IMG/VR virus record: IMGVR_UViG_3300044612_002896
Location: 1-43,196 of that record
Reading direction: 5' to 3' (one strand)
Length of the DNA: 43,196 nt
Source: a virus
In this document: one piece after another, positions 9,501 to 16,865 of the stretch
Layout: every line of letters begins with the position of its first letter
Numbering within the stretch: position 1 is the stretch's first letter
Translations under genes and position numbers: made by a program
The notes under the pieces: model-generated
The model's database searches: none
What the model saw: the letters and a program-made list of their open reading frames with translations, nothing else
What the model was told of the DNA's origin: nothing

Positions 9501-11576
9501 TCCGTAACAAGTGGTGCAGTCCCTAGCGGAACAGTTATTTTCAATATGGTTGGTGCTAATGCAACTGTTGCTTATAACTTTTCAGATGTTGCATTAGCTT
9601 CAGGAAATTTTGCCCTACAATCTGTAACAGGTGAAAACCTTGCAGATGGACTTTGGCCAATTCCTACTGCATTTTTTGTCTCTGGCGGTATTACCGCTTT
9701 CATGTTCGATAACAACTCAATTGTTAGTGGCAACTTAGCTTCTGAATTAGTTACTTCAGGCAAACTAACAACAACAGCAGCCAATGAAATTAGATTTACA
9801 AATATGGCTTCTGGTTCAGTTGTAAGTGGAAATATAGTTTCTGGTGTTGTATTCAGCGATGCAACCACAAATAACTTCTCAAACGCAGGAGTAAGAAGCG
9901 GAAATATTGCCTCTGGACAAGTTGGTAGAATTCATCTTGCAAACGCAACAATAAGATCTGGAAATATAGGAAGCGGTGTAATCAGATTCCCAGAATTCTT
10001 CGGAGACGCTACAACATACACAAATATTGCCAGCGGACAAATAGATCAATATCATCTATATTGGACCTATGATGGAACTACAACAAAAGCAGGATATTTT
10101 GCTGGTGGAACTACTGGCACAATTGTTACAACAGCAGATAAATTAAAATATTCAACTGATACTACTGTTGCTCAAACAAGTGCTAATTTAAGTCAAGGAA
10201 GACATTCTTTGGCTGGAGTTTCAGAAGGATCGATAAAAGGTTATTTTGCTGGTGGATCTACTGGCACAATTGTTGCAACAGCAGATAAATTAACATACTC
10301 AAACAGCACAACTGTTGCTCAAACAAGTGCAAATTTAATACAAGATATATCTCGATTAGGTGGATGCTCAGGAGAAGGCACAAAAGGCTATTTTGCTGGT
10401 GGATTAAATTCCATTGCCATTATTGTAGCGACAGCAAATAAATTAACATATTCGACTGACACAACTGCTGCACAAACAAGTGCAAATCTAAGTCAAGCGA
10501 GAAGTTATTTAACTGGAGTTTCAGAAGGATCAACAAAAGGTTATTTCGCTGGTGGAACTACAGGAACAGATGTTGCAACAGCAGATAAATTAACATATTC
10601 AACAGATACAACTGCTGCTCAAGCAAGTGCAAATCTAAGTCAAGCGAGAATAGGATTAGCTGGTTGTTCAGGAGATGGAACAAAAGGTTATTTTGTTGGT
10701 GGAGTTACTGGATCTTTTGTTTATCAAAAAACCGCAGATAAATTGACATATTCAACCGATACAACTACTTCACAAACAACCGCAGATCTAAGTCGAGAAA
10801 AATATGCTTTAACTGGAGTTTCAGAAGGATCAACAAAAGGTTATTTCGCTGGTGGAGATACTGGACAATTTGTAGCAACAGCAGACAAAGTAACATACTC
10901 AACAGATGCAAATTCTTCTCAAACTACTGCAAATTTAAGTCAAGCAAGAATTGGTTTAGCAGGAGTTGATGGAGGACAATCTCAAAACACATTGCCCACA
11001 GACCGTATTTCTGCCGCATACCTTACAAGCAGCAAGCTTTCATCTGGCACAATTGGTCTTACAACAACTTTACAAAACGCAGCATTCCCATACAATCTTG
11101 CAGAAACAGCACAAATAAATACAAATCAACCAATGTTTGATTATTTTGTTTTTCAGGAACAATGTTCAGGCATCAAAGCAGTATGCATAGCATCAGGAAG
11201 CAGAGTGGTAAGAGCGGAAAGAGCAAGTGGAATGAGATTACCAGCAATTGGCGTAACAAGCGGAACTGTTAACAGCGGATCAACAGGAAGAGTATATTAT
11301 TACGGATATGTCGGAAGAGTCGGATCATTTGCCGCAAACTCTGGACTATATAATGGAATTTCTGGGTTCCAAGGACAACCATTATATGTCGGATCGGGCG
11401 GAAATATCGTTAATCAAAGCGGAATGCGTGGAGCATCCTCTGGCGCACCATTCATATCAGGAAATATGCAACAACAAATAGGCATCGCTATGAGCGGAGG
11501 ACTATTCGTTATGCCAAGTCCAAGAATTGTAAGATCGGGATTTCAAGGCAAATTGCCTTATGATCATCCTGCCTAA
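6516..11576 (+). CDS. Giant fibre protein with three six-repeat Kelch-like propellers
   Basis: 1686 residues. The N-terminus (MPISFPSLPSSGQRYEF) and the last 150 residues match the preceding protein, so the two are paralogues; here the shaft is interrupted by three inserts. Each insert holds exactly six copies of a unit of about 50 residues, KGYFAGG, then A-T-A-D-K-L-T-Y-S-T-D, then A-N-L-S-Q-A-R, ending L-A-G-x-S-E-G. They occupy residues about 118-421, 491-786 and 1190-1485. The unit has the Gly-Gly and later Tyr pattern of Kelch/galactose-oxidase blades, so each insert probably folds as one six-bladed beta-propeller. SG-repeat shaft lies between them. Ser-Gly codons shift from TCT-GGT types to AGC-GGA types near 9200-9540 and 11160-11576, hinting at mosaic origin. 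Probably a virion adhesin with stacked binding heads. Confidence 0.8.
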   Translation: MPISFPSLPSSGQRYEFSFNAWTYNGIFWQSTGSSGQITSGAIGDNAIFSGNIASGSISAFNLASGVGGSSLVLTSGSITSGFIGNNAVNSGNIASGQVGQYQINDYNVGVLNNIRGGDYGYFAGGSSSGTFFATAEKLTYSSDTAAAQTTANLSQGRGGLAGISEGLTKGYFAGGQSLSGAANIIATTDKITYSTNTSSAQASANLSQARAGLAGVGGERNKGYFAGGLATFSSYVTTADKLTYSTDSTAAQTTANLSQARRSFGGVSDGLIKGYFAGGDTNNAVATAEKLTYSTDSTAAQTTANLTQARIGSTGCSGEGTKGYFTGGYTGAGVDVATSDKINYSTDTTASLTTSNLSQARSFLAGISEGSKKGYFAGGNSSGTVVATADKLTYSTDATAAQTSANLSQARNTLAGVGQEYTTVFGNNCVFSGNISSSEIGLIHFGFSYPTSGSIKSGNIGDNSVNSGNIGSGQIGRFQISYFNPETNLAKGYFAGGSTGDYVATADKLTYSTDTTAAQTTANLSQAREQLAGISEGSTKGYFAGGSNAGGFVATADKITYSNDTTVSQTTANLSQARSGLAGCSGQGTKGYFAGGTTNVNVATADKLTYATDTTVSQTTANLSQSRGGVAGISEGSTKGYFAGGIDGGLNYVVTADKLTYSTDTTVAQASANLSQARTQLTGCSGDSTKGYFAGGSTNGISGITTANKLTYATDATTAQTTANLSQARFGLAGISDGSIKGYFAGGFSDSYAATADKLTYSTDTTIAQTTANLSQARRDLTGIGQIFANTFGNNSITSGNIASGQIGQFHFLSGVIRTATNIVNSGSFGNSSVNSGNIASGIISQFHFSDSSVYSDSVRSGNVSTFKFSNNAVFSGNISSSNTITTINLASGGVQSGAFGDNAISSGDILSGRITSINISSGAFQSFNIASGSISTVKLASGAAVGAFKLASGIVVSGNIASGSIFFTPFIDGAIESGNIASGAIGNIHLGNESVTSGAVPSGTVIFNMVGANATVAYNFSDVALASGNFALQSVTGENLADGLWPIPTAFFVSGGITAFMFDNNSIVSGNLASELVTSGKLTTTAANEIRFTNMASGSVVSGNIVSGVVFSDATTNNFSNAGVRSGNIASGQVGRIHLANATIRSGNIGSGVIRFPEFFGDATTYTNIASGQIDQYHLYWTYDGTTTKAGYFAGGTTGTIVTTADKLKYSTDTTVAQTSANLSQGRHSLAGVSEGSIKGYFAGGSTGTIVATADKLTYSNSTTVAQTSANLIQDISRLGGCSGEGTKGYFAGGLNSIAIIVATANKLTYSTDTTAAQTSANLSQARSYLTGVSEGSTKGYFAGGTTGTDVATADKLTYSTDTTAAQASANLSQARIGLAGCSGDGTKGYFVGGVTGSFVYQKTADKLTYSTDTTTSQTTADLSREKYALTGVSEGSTKGYFAGGDTGQFVATADKVTYSTDANSSQTTANLSQARIGLAGVDGGQSQNTLPTDRISAAYLTSSKLSSGTIGLTTTLQNAAFPYNLAETAQINTNQPMFDYFVFQEQCSGIKAVCIASGSRVVRAERASGMRLPAIGVTSGTVNSGSTGRVYYYGYVGRVGSFAANSGLYNGISGFQGQPLYVGSGGNIVNQSGMRGASSGAPFISGNMQQQIGIAMSGGLFVMPSPRIVRSGFQGKLPYDHPA
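6868..7777 (+). repeat. Kelch-like repeat block 1 (6 units)
   Basis: Six consecutive copies of a unit of about 150 bp encoding GYFAGG, DKLTYS, ANLSQAR, LAG. The first copy lacks the initial Lys and the fifth has YFTGG. Confidence 0.85.
7987..8871 (+). repeat. Kelch-like repeat block 2 (6 units)
   Basis: Six further copies of the same unit, separated from block 1 by about 70 residues of SG shaft. All six start KGYFAGG. Confidence 0.85.
10084..10968 (+). repeat. Kelch-like repeat block 3 (6 units)
   Basis: Six copies, separated from block 2 by about 400 residues of shaft. The first begins AGYFAGG and the fifth has YFVGG. The blade endings tend to alternate between VSEG and CSGxG types. Confidence 0.85.
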
Positions 11577-11577
11577 T

Positions 11578-12165
11578 CTAAAACTTATCAAAAAATATAT
11601 TGAAACTCATGCTGATTCTGTCTTCAGATGATCTATTCATCTGAACACTATGCACAAGCCAAGAAGGAAATATATAACATCTTCCCGCTATTGCAGGATA
11701 AATTAAATTATTCGCAGTAACTATGCTAAAATCCTTATAAGTAGCATCAAGCATTCCCTTCGCAATCAAAGGCGAATGAAAAATAATATTTCCAGAATTT
11801 TCAGGTGCCTGTAAATAATAACAACCAGAAAATATGTTTCGTGGATGTGTATGACTGGCATTATATGCGCCAGAAGGATTAACATTAACCCAAGAATTGT
11901 AAATTTTTATTTCTTCAACAATAGTCAAAGATTCACGAATATTTTGAACAAAACCAGATAAATCACGCTTTAACTCAGAACATACACGATTATCAAGAAA
12001 ATTGTCTTGGCTCTGCCAACCACCACCCATATTAGTCTTATCAACACCGACAGGATCAGAAGCCTGTCGGTATCTCGTATAATCAATTAAATTCTGCCTG
12101 TAATCACGATCATTCAAATCACAAACATATATCGTCGAAGGAAATGCTAACTCACACTTAATCAT
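11578..12165 (-). CDS. 2-oxoglutarate/Fe(II) dioxygenase-like protein
   Basis: 195 residues. The ATG at 12165 is chosen because it overlaps the TGA of the upstream thioredoxin gene (TGATG). The C-terminal two thirds match the phage-associated 2OG-Fe(II) oxygenase family often annotated as TIGR02466: N-P-S-G-A-Y-N-x-S-H-T-H-P (H105/H107), then F-S-G-C-Y-Y-L, S-G-N-I-I-F, F-P-S-W-L-x-H (H172) and R-I-S-M-S-F-N (R183). These supply the metal-binding histidines and the Arg expected to bind 2-oxoglutarate. Such enzymes hydroxylate protein side chains, nucleotides or small molecules; the substrate here is unknown. The position directly after the fibre genes, convergent with them, and in an operon with a glycosyltransferase makes modification of a virion protein plausible but unproven. 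Confidence 0.72.
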   Translation of the reverse strand: MIKCELAFPSTIYVCDLNDRDYRQNLIDYTRYRQASDPVGVDKTNMGGGWQSQDNFLDNRVCSELKRDLSGFVQNIRESLTIVEEIKIYNSWVNVNPSGAYNASHTHPRNIFSGCYYLQAPENSGNIIFHSPLIAKGMLDATYKDFSIVTANNLIYPAIAGRCYIFPSWLVHSVQMNRSSEDRISMSFNIFFDKF

Positions 12166-12536
12166 CAATCATCCAACCACTTTGAAAACTTATATCTCGT
12201 CTGTCCACCAACAAATTTCTTTTCAACCTCAAGATCTGAATTCAAAATGCGATAATCTGGAATACTCTTAACCTTATACTTTTTCTTCAAAGTCGGATTA
12301 TCATCCACATCAACCATCAATACAACAAACTTATCAAGCTTTTCCTTTATCTCTTTTTCCTTAAACATTTTCTTCATCGCCTGACAAGGCGCACACCAAG
12401 ATGCACCGAAATAAAGGAAAATTTTCTTTTTATCTTTCTTCGCAATCTTAACAGCCTCATCATATGATGAGGCTTCCTCCGCACGAACAAAACTCAATGA
12501 CAAAAACAATAAAACAAGAACTAAAATTCTAAACAT
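12165..12536 (-). CDS. Exported thioredoxin-like protein
   Basis: 123 residues from the ATG at 12536, which has GAGG 5-6 bp upstream inside the end of the preceding gene. Residues 1-19 form a signal peptide (one Arg, then LVLVLLFLSLSF, then V-R-A/E). The mature part has the thioredoxin active site W-C-A-P-C (C48, C51) and the cis-Pro loop S-I-P-D (P93). An upstream in-frame start would add residues lying wholly inside the neighbouring glycosyltransferase gene and would bury the signal peptide, so it is rejected. The protein should act outside the cytoplasm as a disulphide reductase or oxidase, for example on exported host proteins. Exported thioredoxins are uncommon in phages; acquisition from a bacterium is likely but not shown. 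Confidence 0.78.
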   Translation of the reverse strand: MFRILVLVLLFLSLSFVRAEEASSYDEAVKIAKKDKKKIFLYFGASWCAPCQAMKKMFKEKEIKEKLDKFVVLMVDVDDNPTLKKKYKVKSIPDYRILNSDLEVEKKFVGGQTRYKFSKWLDD

Positions 12537-12543
12537 AATCGCC

Positions 12544-13713
12544 TCATTCGTATGAATTGCCAGTAGCAAAATCAACATGACGACAACGAACACTCGCATC
12601 AACCAACAATCTAAATCCCTTCTCACGCAACTTCTGAGACAAAAAACTATCCTGCGTGAGATGAGCAGTTGTCACTGTCCAAGGATATTCTGTCTGAAGA
12701 AAACATTCAATAGGGAAAAGAGTGAAACCTTGAGCAATAGTGTAGACTTCATGCACACCGACATCATTCTTATTCAAAGTCAATGCCTGACGCTTACCAG
12801 CAATAACTTGGATGTGAACACCTTCTGGATATGGGACTTTCTTCACATAATAACCACCCAAAACAGCTTTAGGATCACCAATTTCACGGTAACGAGCCAA
12901 AAGCCTTTGAAATCCATCAGTAGGTGGGAAAGTATCATCTTCAACAGTCAAAAGCATATCACAACCATCATTCAAGGCAGTCTGAATGGCATCGGTATAT
13001 GCATCTGCGGTTGTCCTTCCAAATACATTCAGGAACTTAACTTGAACTCCTGATGGAATGGTCAGATTCTCCAAAACAGGCAATCTCTCTGCCTTTTCAC
13101 GAGTTGGTACAACAATCAAAATTTTAACATCGCCAACTTCTAAATACTTCTTTTCAACTTCCCTGATGTGGTCCAACTTTGGAGTTGCTGCAAGATTGAT
13201 CTGTCTAAGTGCTTCACTGTTGCCAACGCCAACCCTGCCAGTTGCCTGAAGATCCTGCTGCGCTTGTCGTTCCAAACGAAGTTGCCAATAGTCTGGTTGT
13301 GCTGCATCAATTTCTTCTCGTGTGTACTTTTTGGGAAATCTTTGCCAAATCTTATAAAGAGCCTCGAATTCTCTTAAAGCGCCTAATACCGCTCTGTCCT
13401 GCTCCTCAAGATCGATCCTTTTCAAATCGGCATCAATTTGATCAATTTCGGTTGCCTTGTCTTCGAGTTCTTTTATTTGAATTTCAATTCTACGACGACC
13501 TAGTTTTGCTCTCCTTAAATTATCATATTTGATTTGCATTTCCAAAACGCATTGAGAATATGCAAGAGTATCATGATCGTGTTGACCAACCACAAACTTA
13601 TTTAGAACAAATTCTGTTCTAGGCATTTGAATTTCAAGAAAAGCAGATTCCATTTCTTTAACAAGCTTCATGACATTATCGACACGCTCATCCATCAACT
13701 GAATCTCGTTCAT
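12544..13713 (-). CDS. GT-A glycosyltransferase with long N-terminal coiled coil
   Basis: 389 residues, ATG at 13713 preceded by GAGG. Residues 1-190 are highly charged and helical (coiled-coil-like, rich in E, K, R, L, Q). Residues about 195-389 form a GT-A domain: K-I-L-I-V-V-P-T first strand, the acidic nucleotide-sugar/metal motif V-E-D-D (258-260), G-G-Y-Y-V, and a C-terminal stretch G-F-R-L-L-V-D-x-S-V-R-C-R-H that closely matches the end of the divergent GT-A at 13794. The two are likely paralogues. The helical part may tether the enzyme to a partner or scaffold. Donor and acceptor cannot be told from the sequence. Confidence 0.72.
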   Translation of the reverse strand: MNEIQLMDERVDNVMKLVKEMESAFLEIQMPRTEFVLNKFVVGQHDHDTLAYSQCVLEMQIKYDNLRRAKLGRRRIEIQIKELEDKATEIDQIDADLKRIDLEEQDRAVLGALREFEALYKIWQRFPKKYTREEIDAAQPDYWQLRLERQAQQDLQATGRVGVGNSEALRQINLAATPKLDHIREVEKKYLEVGDVKILIVVPTREKAERLPVLENLTIPSGVQVKFLNVFGRTTADAYTDAIQTALNDGCDMLLTVEDDTFPPTDGFQRLLARYREIGDPKAVLGGYYVKKVPYPEGVHIQVIAGKRQALTLNKNDVGVHEVYTIAQGFTLFPIECFLQTEYPWTVTTAHLTQDSFLSQKLREKGFRLLVDASVRCRHVDFATGNSYE

Positions 13714-13793
13714 TTTTAAGCCTCATTTGAAAAAATAAATCTATTACATTATAATGTTAACGACACCATTGTCAAAATAAATGAGAATCAATT
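13714..13793 (+). promoter_or_regulatory. Divergent intergenic promoter region
   Basis: An 80-bp AT-rich gap between two divergently transcribed glycosyltransferase genes. It contains AATAAATGA at 13776-13784 upstream of the rightward gene and AATAAATC on the + strand near 13733. Both transcription units must start here or be read through. The exact promoters are uncertain. Confidence 0.4.
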
Positions 13794-14447
13794 ATGCCGG
13801 GATCATGGGAACTTATCAACCAGAATCGTGTCCTGTGCTGTATTTTAACAAGAGAATATGCCCCAGTTGCATGGGCTTTCGGACTCAGAAACCTACAAAT
13901 TCCCGGTGCAGTCACAGCACTCCAAGGAATGCCATATGACCATGCACGAAATACAGGATGCCTAAAACTACTCGAACTCGGCTGGGAATGGCTATTCTTC
14001 CTTGACGATGATGTGATTCCTCCTCCTGATGCAATCATAAAACTAATGTCTCACAAGAAACCAATCGTAAGTGGCTTGTACTACAGAAGATACGAACCAC
14101 TTGCCCCTGTAATGTTAAGAGATTCAGAAAATGGTCCTCAATGGATTCAAGAATTTAATGCTCCTGACCTTTTAGAAGTCGATTATGTAGGAGCAGGATG
14201 TCTTCTCATACATCGTGATGTTATCAAACAATTACCACCTCTAAGTAATCGTTGTCAATGGTTTGAGTGGCGATGCGATAGAACTGATCTTCCCCATCTT
14301 GAAAAAACAAGCGAAGACTTTACTTTCTGCAAACATGCCAGAAATCATGGATTCAAAATTTATGTTGATACCAGTGTGCAATGCCGACATGCAGGATTGG
14401 GACAAAGTGAAATTGGCGGATTCAAACCATTGGAGATCAGAGCCTAA
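13794..14447 (+). CDS. GT-A family glycosyltransferase
   Basis: 217 residues. L-F-F-L-D-D-D (D71-D73) is the DxD-type nucleotide-sugar and metal-binding motif; it is followed by P-I-V-S-G-L-Y-Y, D-Y-V-G-A-G-C-L-L-I and a histidine-rich end (V-Q-C-R-H). This is the compact GT-A form common in phage and environmental virus genomes. The C-terminus resembles that of the gene at 12544-13713. It is the first gene of a six-gene operon; its last codons run into the next start (TAATG). Cytoplasmic; donor and acceptor unknown. Confidence 0.75.
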   Translation: MPGSWELINQNRVLCCILTREYAPVAWAFGLRNLQIPGAVTALQGMPYDHARNTGCLKLLELGWEWLFFLDDDVIPPPDAIIKLMSHKKPIVSGLYYRRYEPLAPVMLRDSENGPQWIQEFNAPDLLEVDYVGAGCLLIHRDVIKQLPPLSNRCQWFEWRCDRTDLPHLEKTSEDFTFCKHARNHGFKIYVDTSVQCRHAGLGQSEIGGFKPLEIRA

Positions 14448-15505
14448 TGAAACTTATATACTTGCCAACGACTCCAATGAAAAAGTTAAAAATCTGTGTC
14501 ATATCCAGCACAGTCCTACATTGCCCCCCAAAGGGATATTCGGGACTAGAAATGCTGGCTTGGCAAATAGCTGAAGGTCTTAAAGCCAAAGGTCATGAAG
14601 TAATGCTTGTTGCACCAAGAGGATCAACAAGTAGTTGTGAAATTCATGAAACAACACAATATGAACCAGAAGGACAAGCCTACAGCGGTTATTGGAACAA
14701 ACTACCAAGCTTTGATGTGATCATCGATCATAGTTGGGAAAAATGGAGCTACATCCTGAAAATGGAAGGTAAGCTTCCACAACCAATCCTTGGAGTTCTA
14801 CACGCTCCTGTAGACACTATGTACAGCACAGCGCCATCAGTCCCATTCCCATGCTTCGTGTGCATCAGCAAGGACCAATCAGATGGCTGCTCCGCACATC
14901 TGAAAGTCGCATCCCGTGTCGCTTATAACGGCGTTGATGTTAATTTCTATAAAAACACAGGATTGAAAAGGAATGATCGCTATTTATTCCTTGCCAGAAT
15001 AAGCACAATCAAAGGTCCACATATTGCCGTTGATGTGGCCAATACTTGCAAAATTGGATTGGATCTAGTCGGAGATGACAAAATCACAGGAGAACCCGAT
15101 CTTCTCAACAGCATTAAGACCAAATGCTCTTTATCGCCCAATCTTAGGTATGTAGGGCATCAGAACCGTGATGAGTGCAGTGTATGGTTCAATACAAATA
15201 AAGCCCTCCTGCACCCCAATAAACACTTCCGTGAGCCATTTGGACTTGCTCCAGTTGAAGCTCAACTATGTGGTATGCCTGTAATCGCATGGAATCATGG
15301 TGCCTGCAAAGAAACAATCAAGCATGGCGAGACAGGATTCCTTGTCAATAGTCAAGAAGAAATGGAACAACTTATCAAAGATGATGCTGTTTCAACAATT
15401 AAATCAGAAAACTGCATTGAATGGGCAAATCAGTTTTCTTACGACAACATGATTAAAAGATATGAAGATCTTTGTTTTGAATCAATAGACACAGGTGGCT
15501 GGTGA
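14447..15505 (+). CDS. GT4 family glycosyltransferase
   Basis: 352 residues, GT-B fold. The N-terminal domain has the K-G-Y-S-G-L-E (Gly-rich) loop that follows the first strand. The C-terminal domain shows Y-L-F-L-A-R-I-S-x-I-K-G and the GT4 signature E-P-F-G-L-A-P-V-E-A (the E-x7-E pattern) followed by G-M-P-V-I-A. It transfers a sugar with retention, using an NDP-sugar. The ATG at 14447 overlaps the stop of the previous gene (TAATG) and has GGAG upstream; an ATG at 14477 is an alternative without a ribosome site. Acceptor unknown; neighbours suggest a shared glycan pathway. Confidence 0.85.
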   Translation: MKLIYLPTTPMKKLKICVISSTVLHCPPKGYSGLEMLAWQIAEGLKAKGHEVMLVAPRGSTSSCEIHETTQYEPEGQAYSGYWNKLPSFDVIIDHSWEKWSYILKMEGKLPQPILGVLHAPVDTMYSTAPSVPFPCFVCISKDQSDGCSAHLKVASRVAYNGVDVNFYKNTGLKRNDRYLFLARISTIKGPHIAVDVANTCKIGLDLVGDDKITGEPDLLNSIKTKCSLSPNLRYVGHQNRDECSVWFNTNKALLHPNKHFREPFGLAPVEAQLCGMPVIAWNHGACKETIKHGETGFLVNSQEEMEQLIKDDAVSTIKSENCIEWANQFSYDNMIKRYEDLCFESIDTGGW

Positions 15506-16206
15506 AAATACATATTTCTTATGCTTACGGCTGTCCTGACGAAACAATTCTTCGTGAATTGATGAGCTATGACATTCAATGCCCAGAATGTACAATTTTA
15601 GAGCCACATGAAAATGCTCCACTAAACTTTGAGGTTCCAACTAGCTTTACAAGTTTGCACTGGAGTAGACAATACGAATATCCTTGGGCAATTATGCATA
15701 GTAATTTGAAACCAAGCGATGTTTGCCTTGATGCTGGAGGAGCATATGCTGTTTTCAAATATGCAGTTGCCAAAAGATGCGCCAAAGTAGTCACGATTGA
15801 CATGAATCAAGACTATCTTGATAAATCTATAAAATCAGCAGAAAGACTTGGCTTCAAAAACATTGAGTTTTATAATTCTAAAATTCAAAATTATAAAAGT
15901 GAAGAAAAATTTGATAAAATATATTGTATGTCTGTTCTAGAACATATACCGAGTAGTAGTGAAAGAATTGAATGTATTGAAAACATGATAGGAATGTTGA
16001 AGAAGGATGGAGAGCTTTATTTAACTTTTGATTTTATTATAGAAGAAGGTGAAAATCAGTTTGATTTTTACATGAGAAAAAATGAGGCAGCAGAAATATT
16101 AAATTATTTTGGTGTGCCTGAATATAATAACGAAAAATATTATTCTGCAAGTTTTCCCGGTGGTTGTGTTCTTGCCACAATATGTTTGAAAGTGTGGGAT
16201 TTGTGA
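15502..16206 (+). CDS. Class I SAM-dependent methyltransferase
   Basis: 234 residues from a GTG that overlaps the previous TGA. The N-terminal 60 residues are unrecognised. Motif I is D-V-C-L-D-A-G-G-A-Y-A, then T-I-D-M at the end of strand 2 and M-S-V-L-E-H-I at strand 4, the layout of small-molecule methyltransferases (Methyltransf_11/25 type). The substrate is probably a sugar or lipid carrier given the operon, but this is inferred. The end overlaps the next gene through a second GTGA junction. Confidence 0.72.
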   Translation: MKIHISYAYGCPDETILRELMSYDIQCPECTILEPHENAPLNFEVPTSFTSLHWSRQYEYPWAIMHSNLKPSDVCLDAGGAYAVFKYAVAKRCAKVVTIDMNQDYLDKSIKSAERLGFKNIEFYNSKIQNYKSEEKFDKIYCMSVLEHIPSSSERIECIENMIGMLKKDGELYLTFDFIIEEGENQFDFYMRKNEAAEILNYFGVPEYNNEKYYSASFPGGCVLATICLKVWDL

Positions 16207-16862
16207 AAATACCTGACCATATTATTCAAGAATATAAAAATTTTGATCCAGAATCGGGATTATTTTTTGCTGATTTTGATGAACCAAAAGGCTCGAAAAT
16301 ACTTGAAATTGGATCTCAACACAGTCCTCTTGCCAGTATGATGGCTAAATGTGGGTTTCATGTCACAGGCATTGATCTAAGAGATTCTGATCAAGAATTA
16401 AACTATAATCACATTACTGCTGATTTCTGTCGATTGCCATCTTACTTCCTTCGTGAAAACATAGGAACTTTCGATGCTGCTGTTATTGTCTCTGCCATTG
16501 AACATTTTGGTTTGAATACTTATGGAGAAGGCAGGAAGCATGAATATTACGATGTTATTGCCATGCGATATATTTATGATTTATTGAAACCGGGTGGAAC
16601 TTGTTATTTGACAACACCTTTTGGTGGTAAATTTGTAGAACACAAGCCTCATTGGCGTGTTTATGATTGGGCAAATCTACTTGAAAGAATTGTTCAAGAT
16701 TTTAGCACAGAAGTATTCAATCTTGGTGTTTGCGAAGAAATAACAATCAACGGTAAGGTTTTTTCTGTTGGAAGCCCAATATCAATGAATGAGGCTATAC
16801 TGAATACAATTGGATTGCCTCATGTTTCTTGCTATGTAAGATTAAGAAAACCATTGGATTAA
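16203..16862 (+). CDS. Class I SAM-dependent methyltransferase
   Basis: 219 residues from GTG 16203, chosen because GTGA overlaps the previous stop just as in the gene before it; both begin GTG-AAA-ATA. Motif I is I-L-E-I-G-S-Q-H-S-P, then G-I-D-L (strand 2), I-V-S-A-I-E-H-F (strand 4) and L-K-P-G-G-T-C-Y-L-T-T-P. The loop after strand 4 carries a G-L-N-T-Y-G-E insertion seen in methyltransferases of glycan clusters. Cytoplasmic; likely acts on a glycan intermediate. Confidence 0.7.
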   Translation: MKIPDHIIQEYKNFDPESGLFFADFDEPKGSKILEIGSQHSPLASMMAKCGFHVTGIDLRDSDQELNYNHITADFCRLPSYFLRENIGTFDAAVIVSAIEHFGLNTYGEGRKHEYYDVIAMRYIYDLLKPGGTCYLTTPFGGKFVEHKPHWRVYDWANLLERIVQDFSTEVFNLGVCEEITINGKVFSVGSPISMNEAILNTIGLPHVSCYVRLRKPLD

Positions 16863-16865
16863 ATC

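Noticed and set aside
12537-12626. N-terminal extension of the thioredoxin gene
   Set aside because: It lies inside the glycosyltransferase gene and would hide a clear signal peptide; GAGG is correctly placed for the internal ATG.
12544-15505. Glycosyltransferases as DNA base-modifying enzymes (T4 style)
   Set aside because: No dCMP hydroxymethylase or TET/JBP-type oxygenase is in the window, and the GT4 genes fit glycan pathways better; cannot be fully excluded from this window alone.
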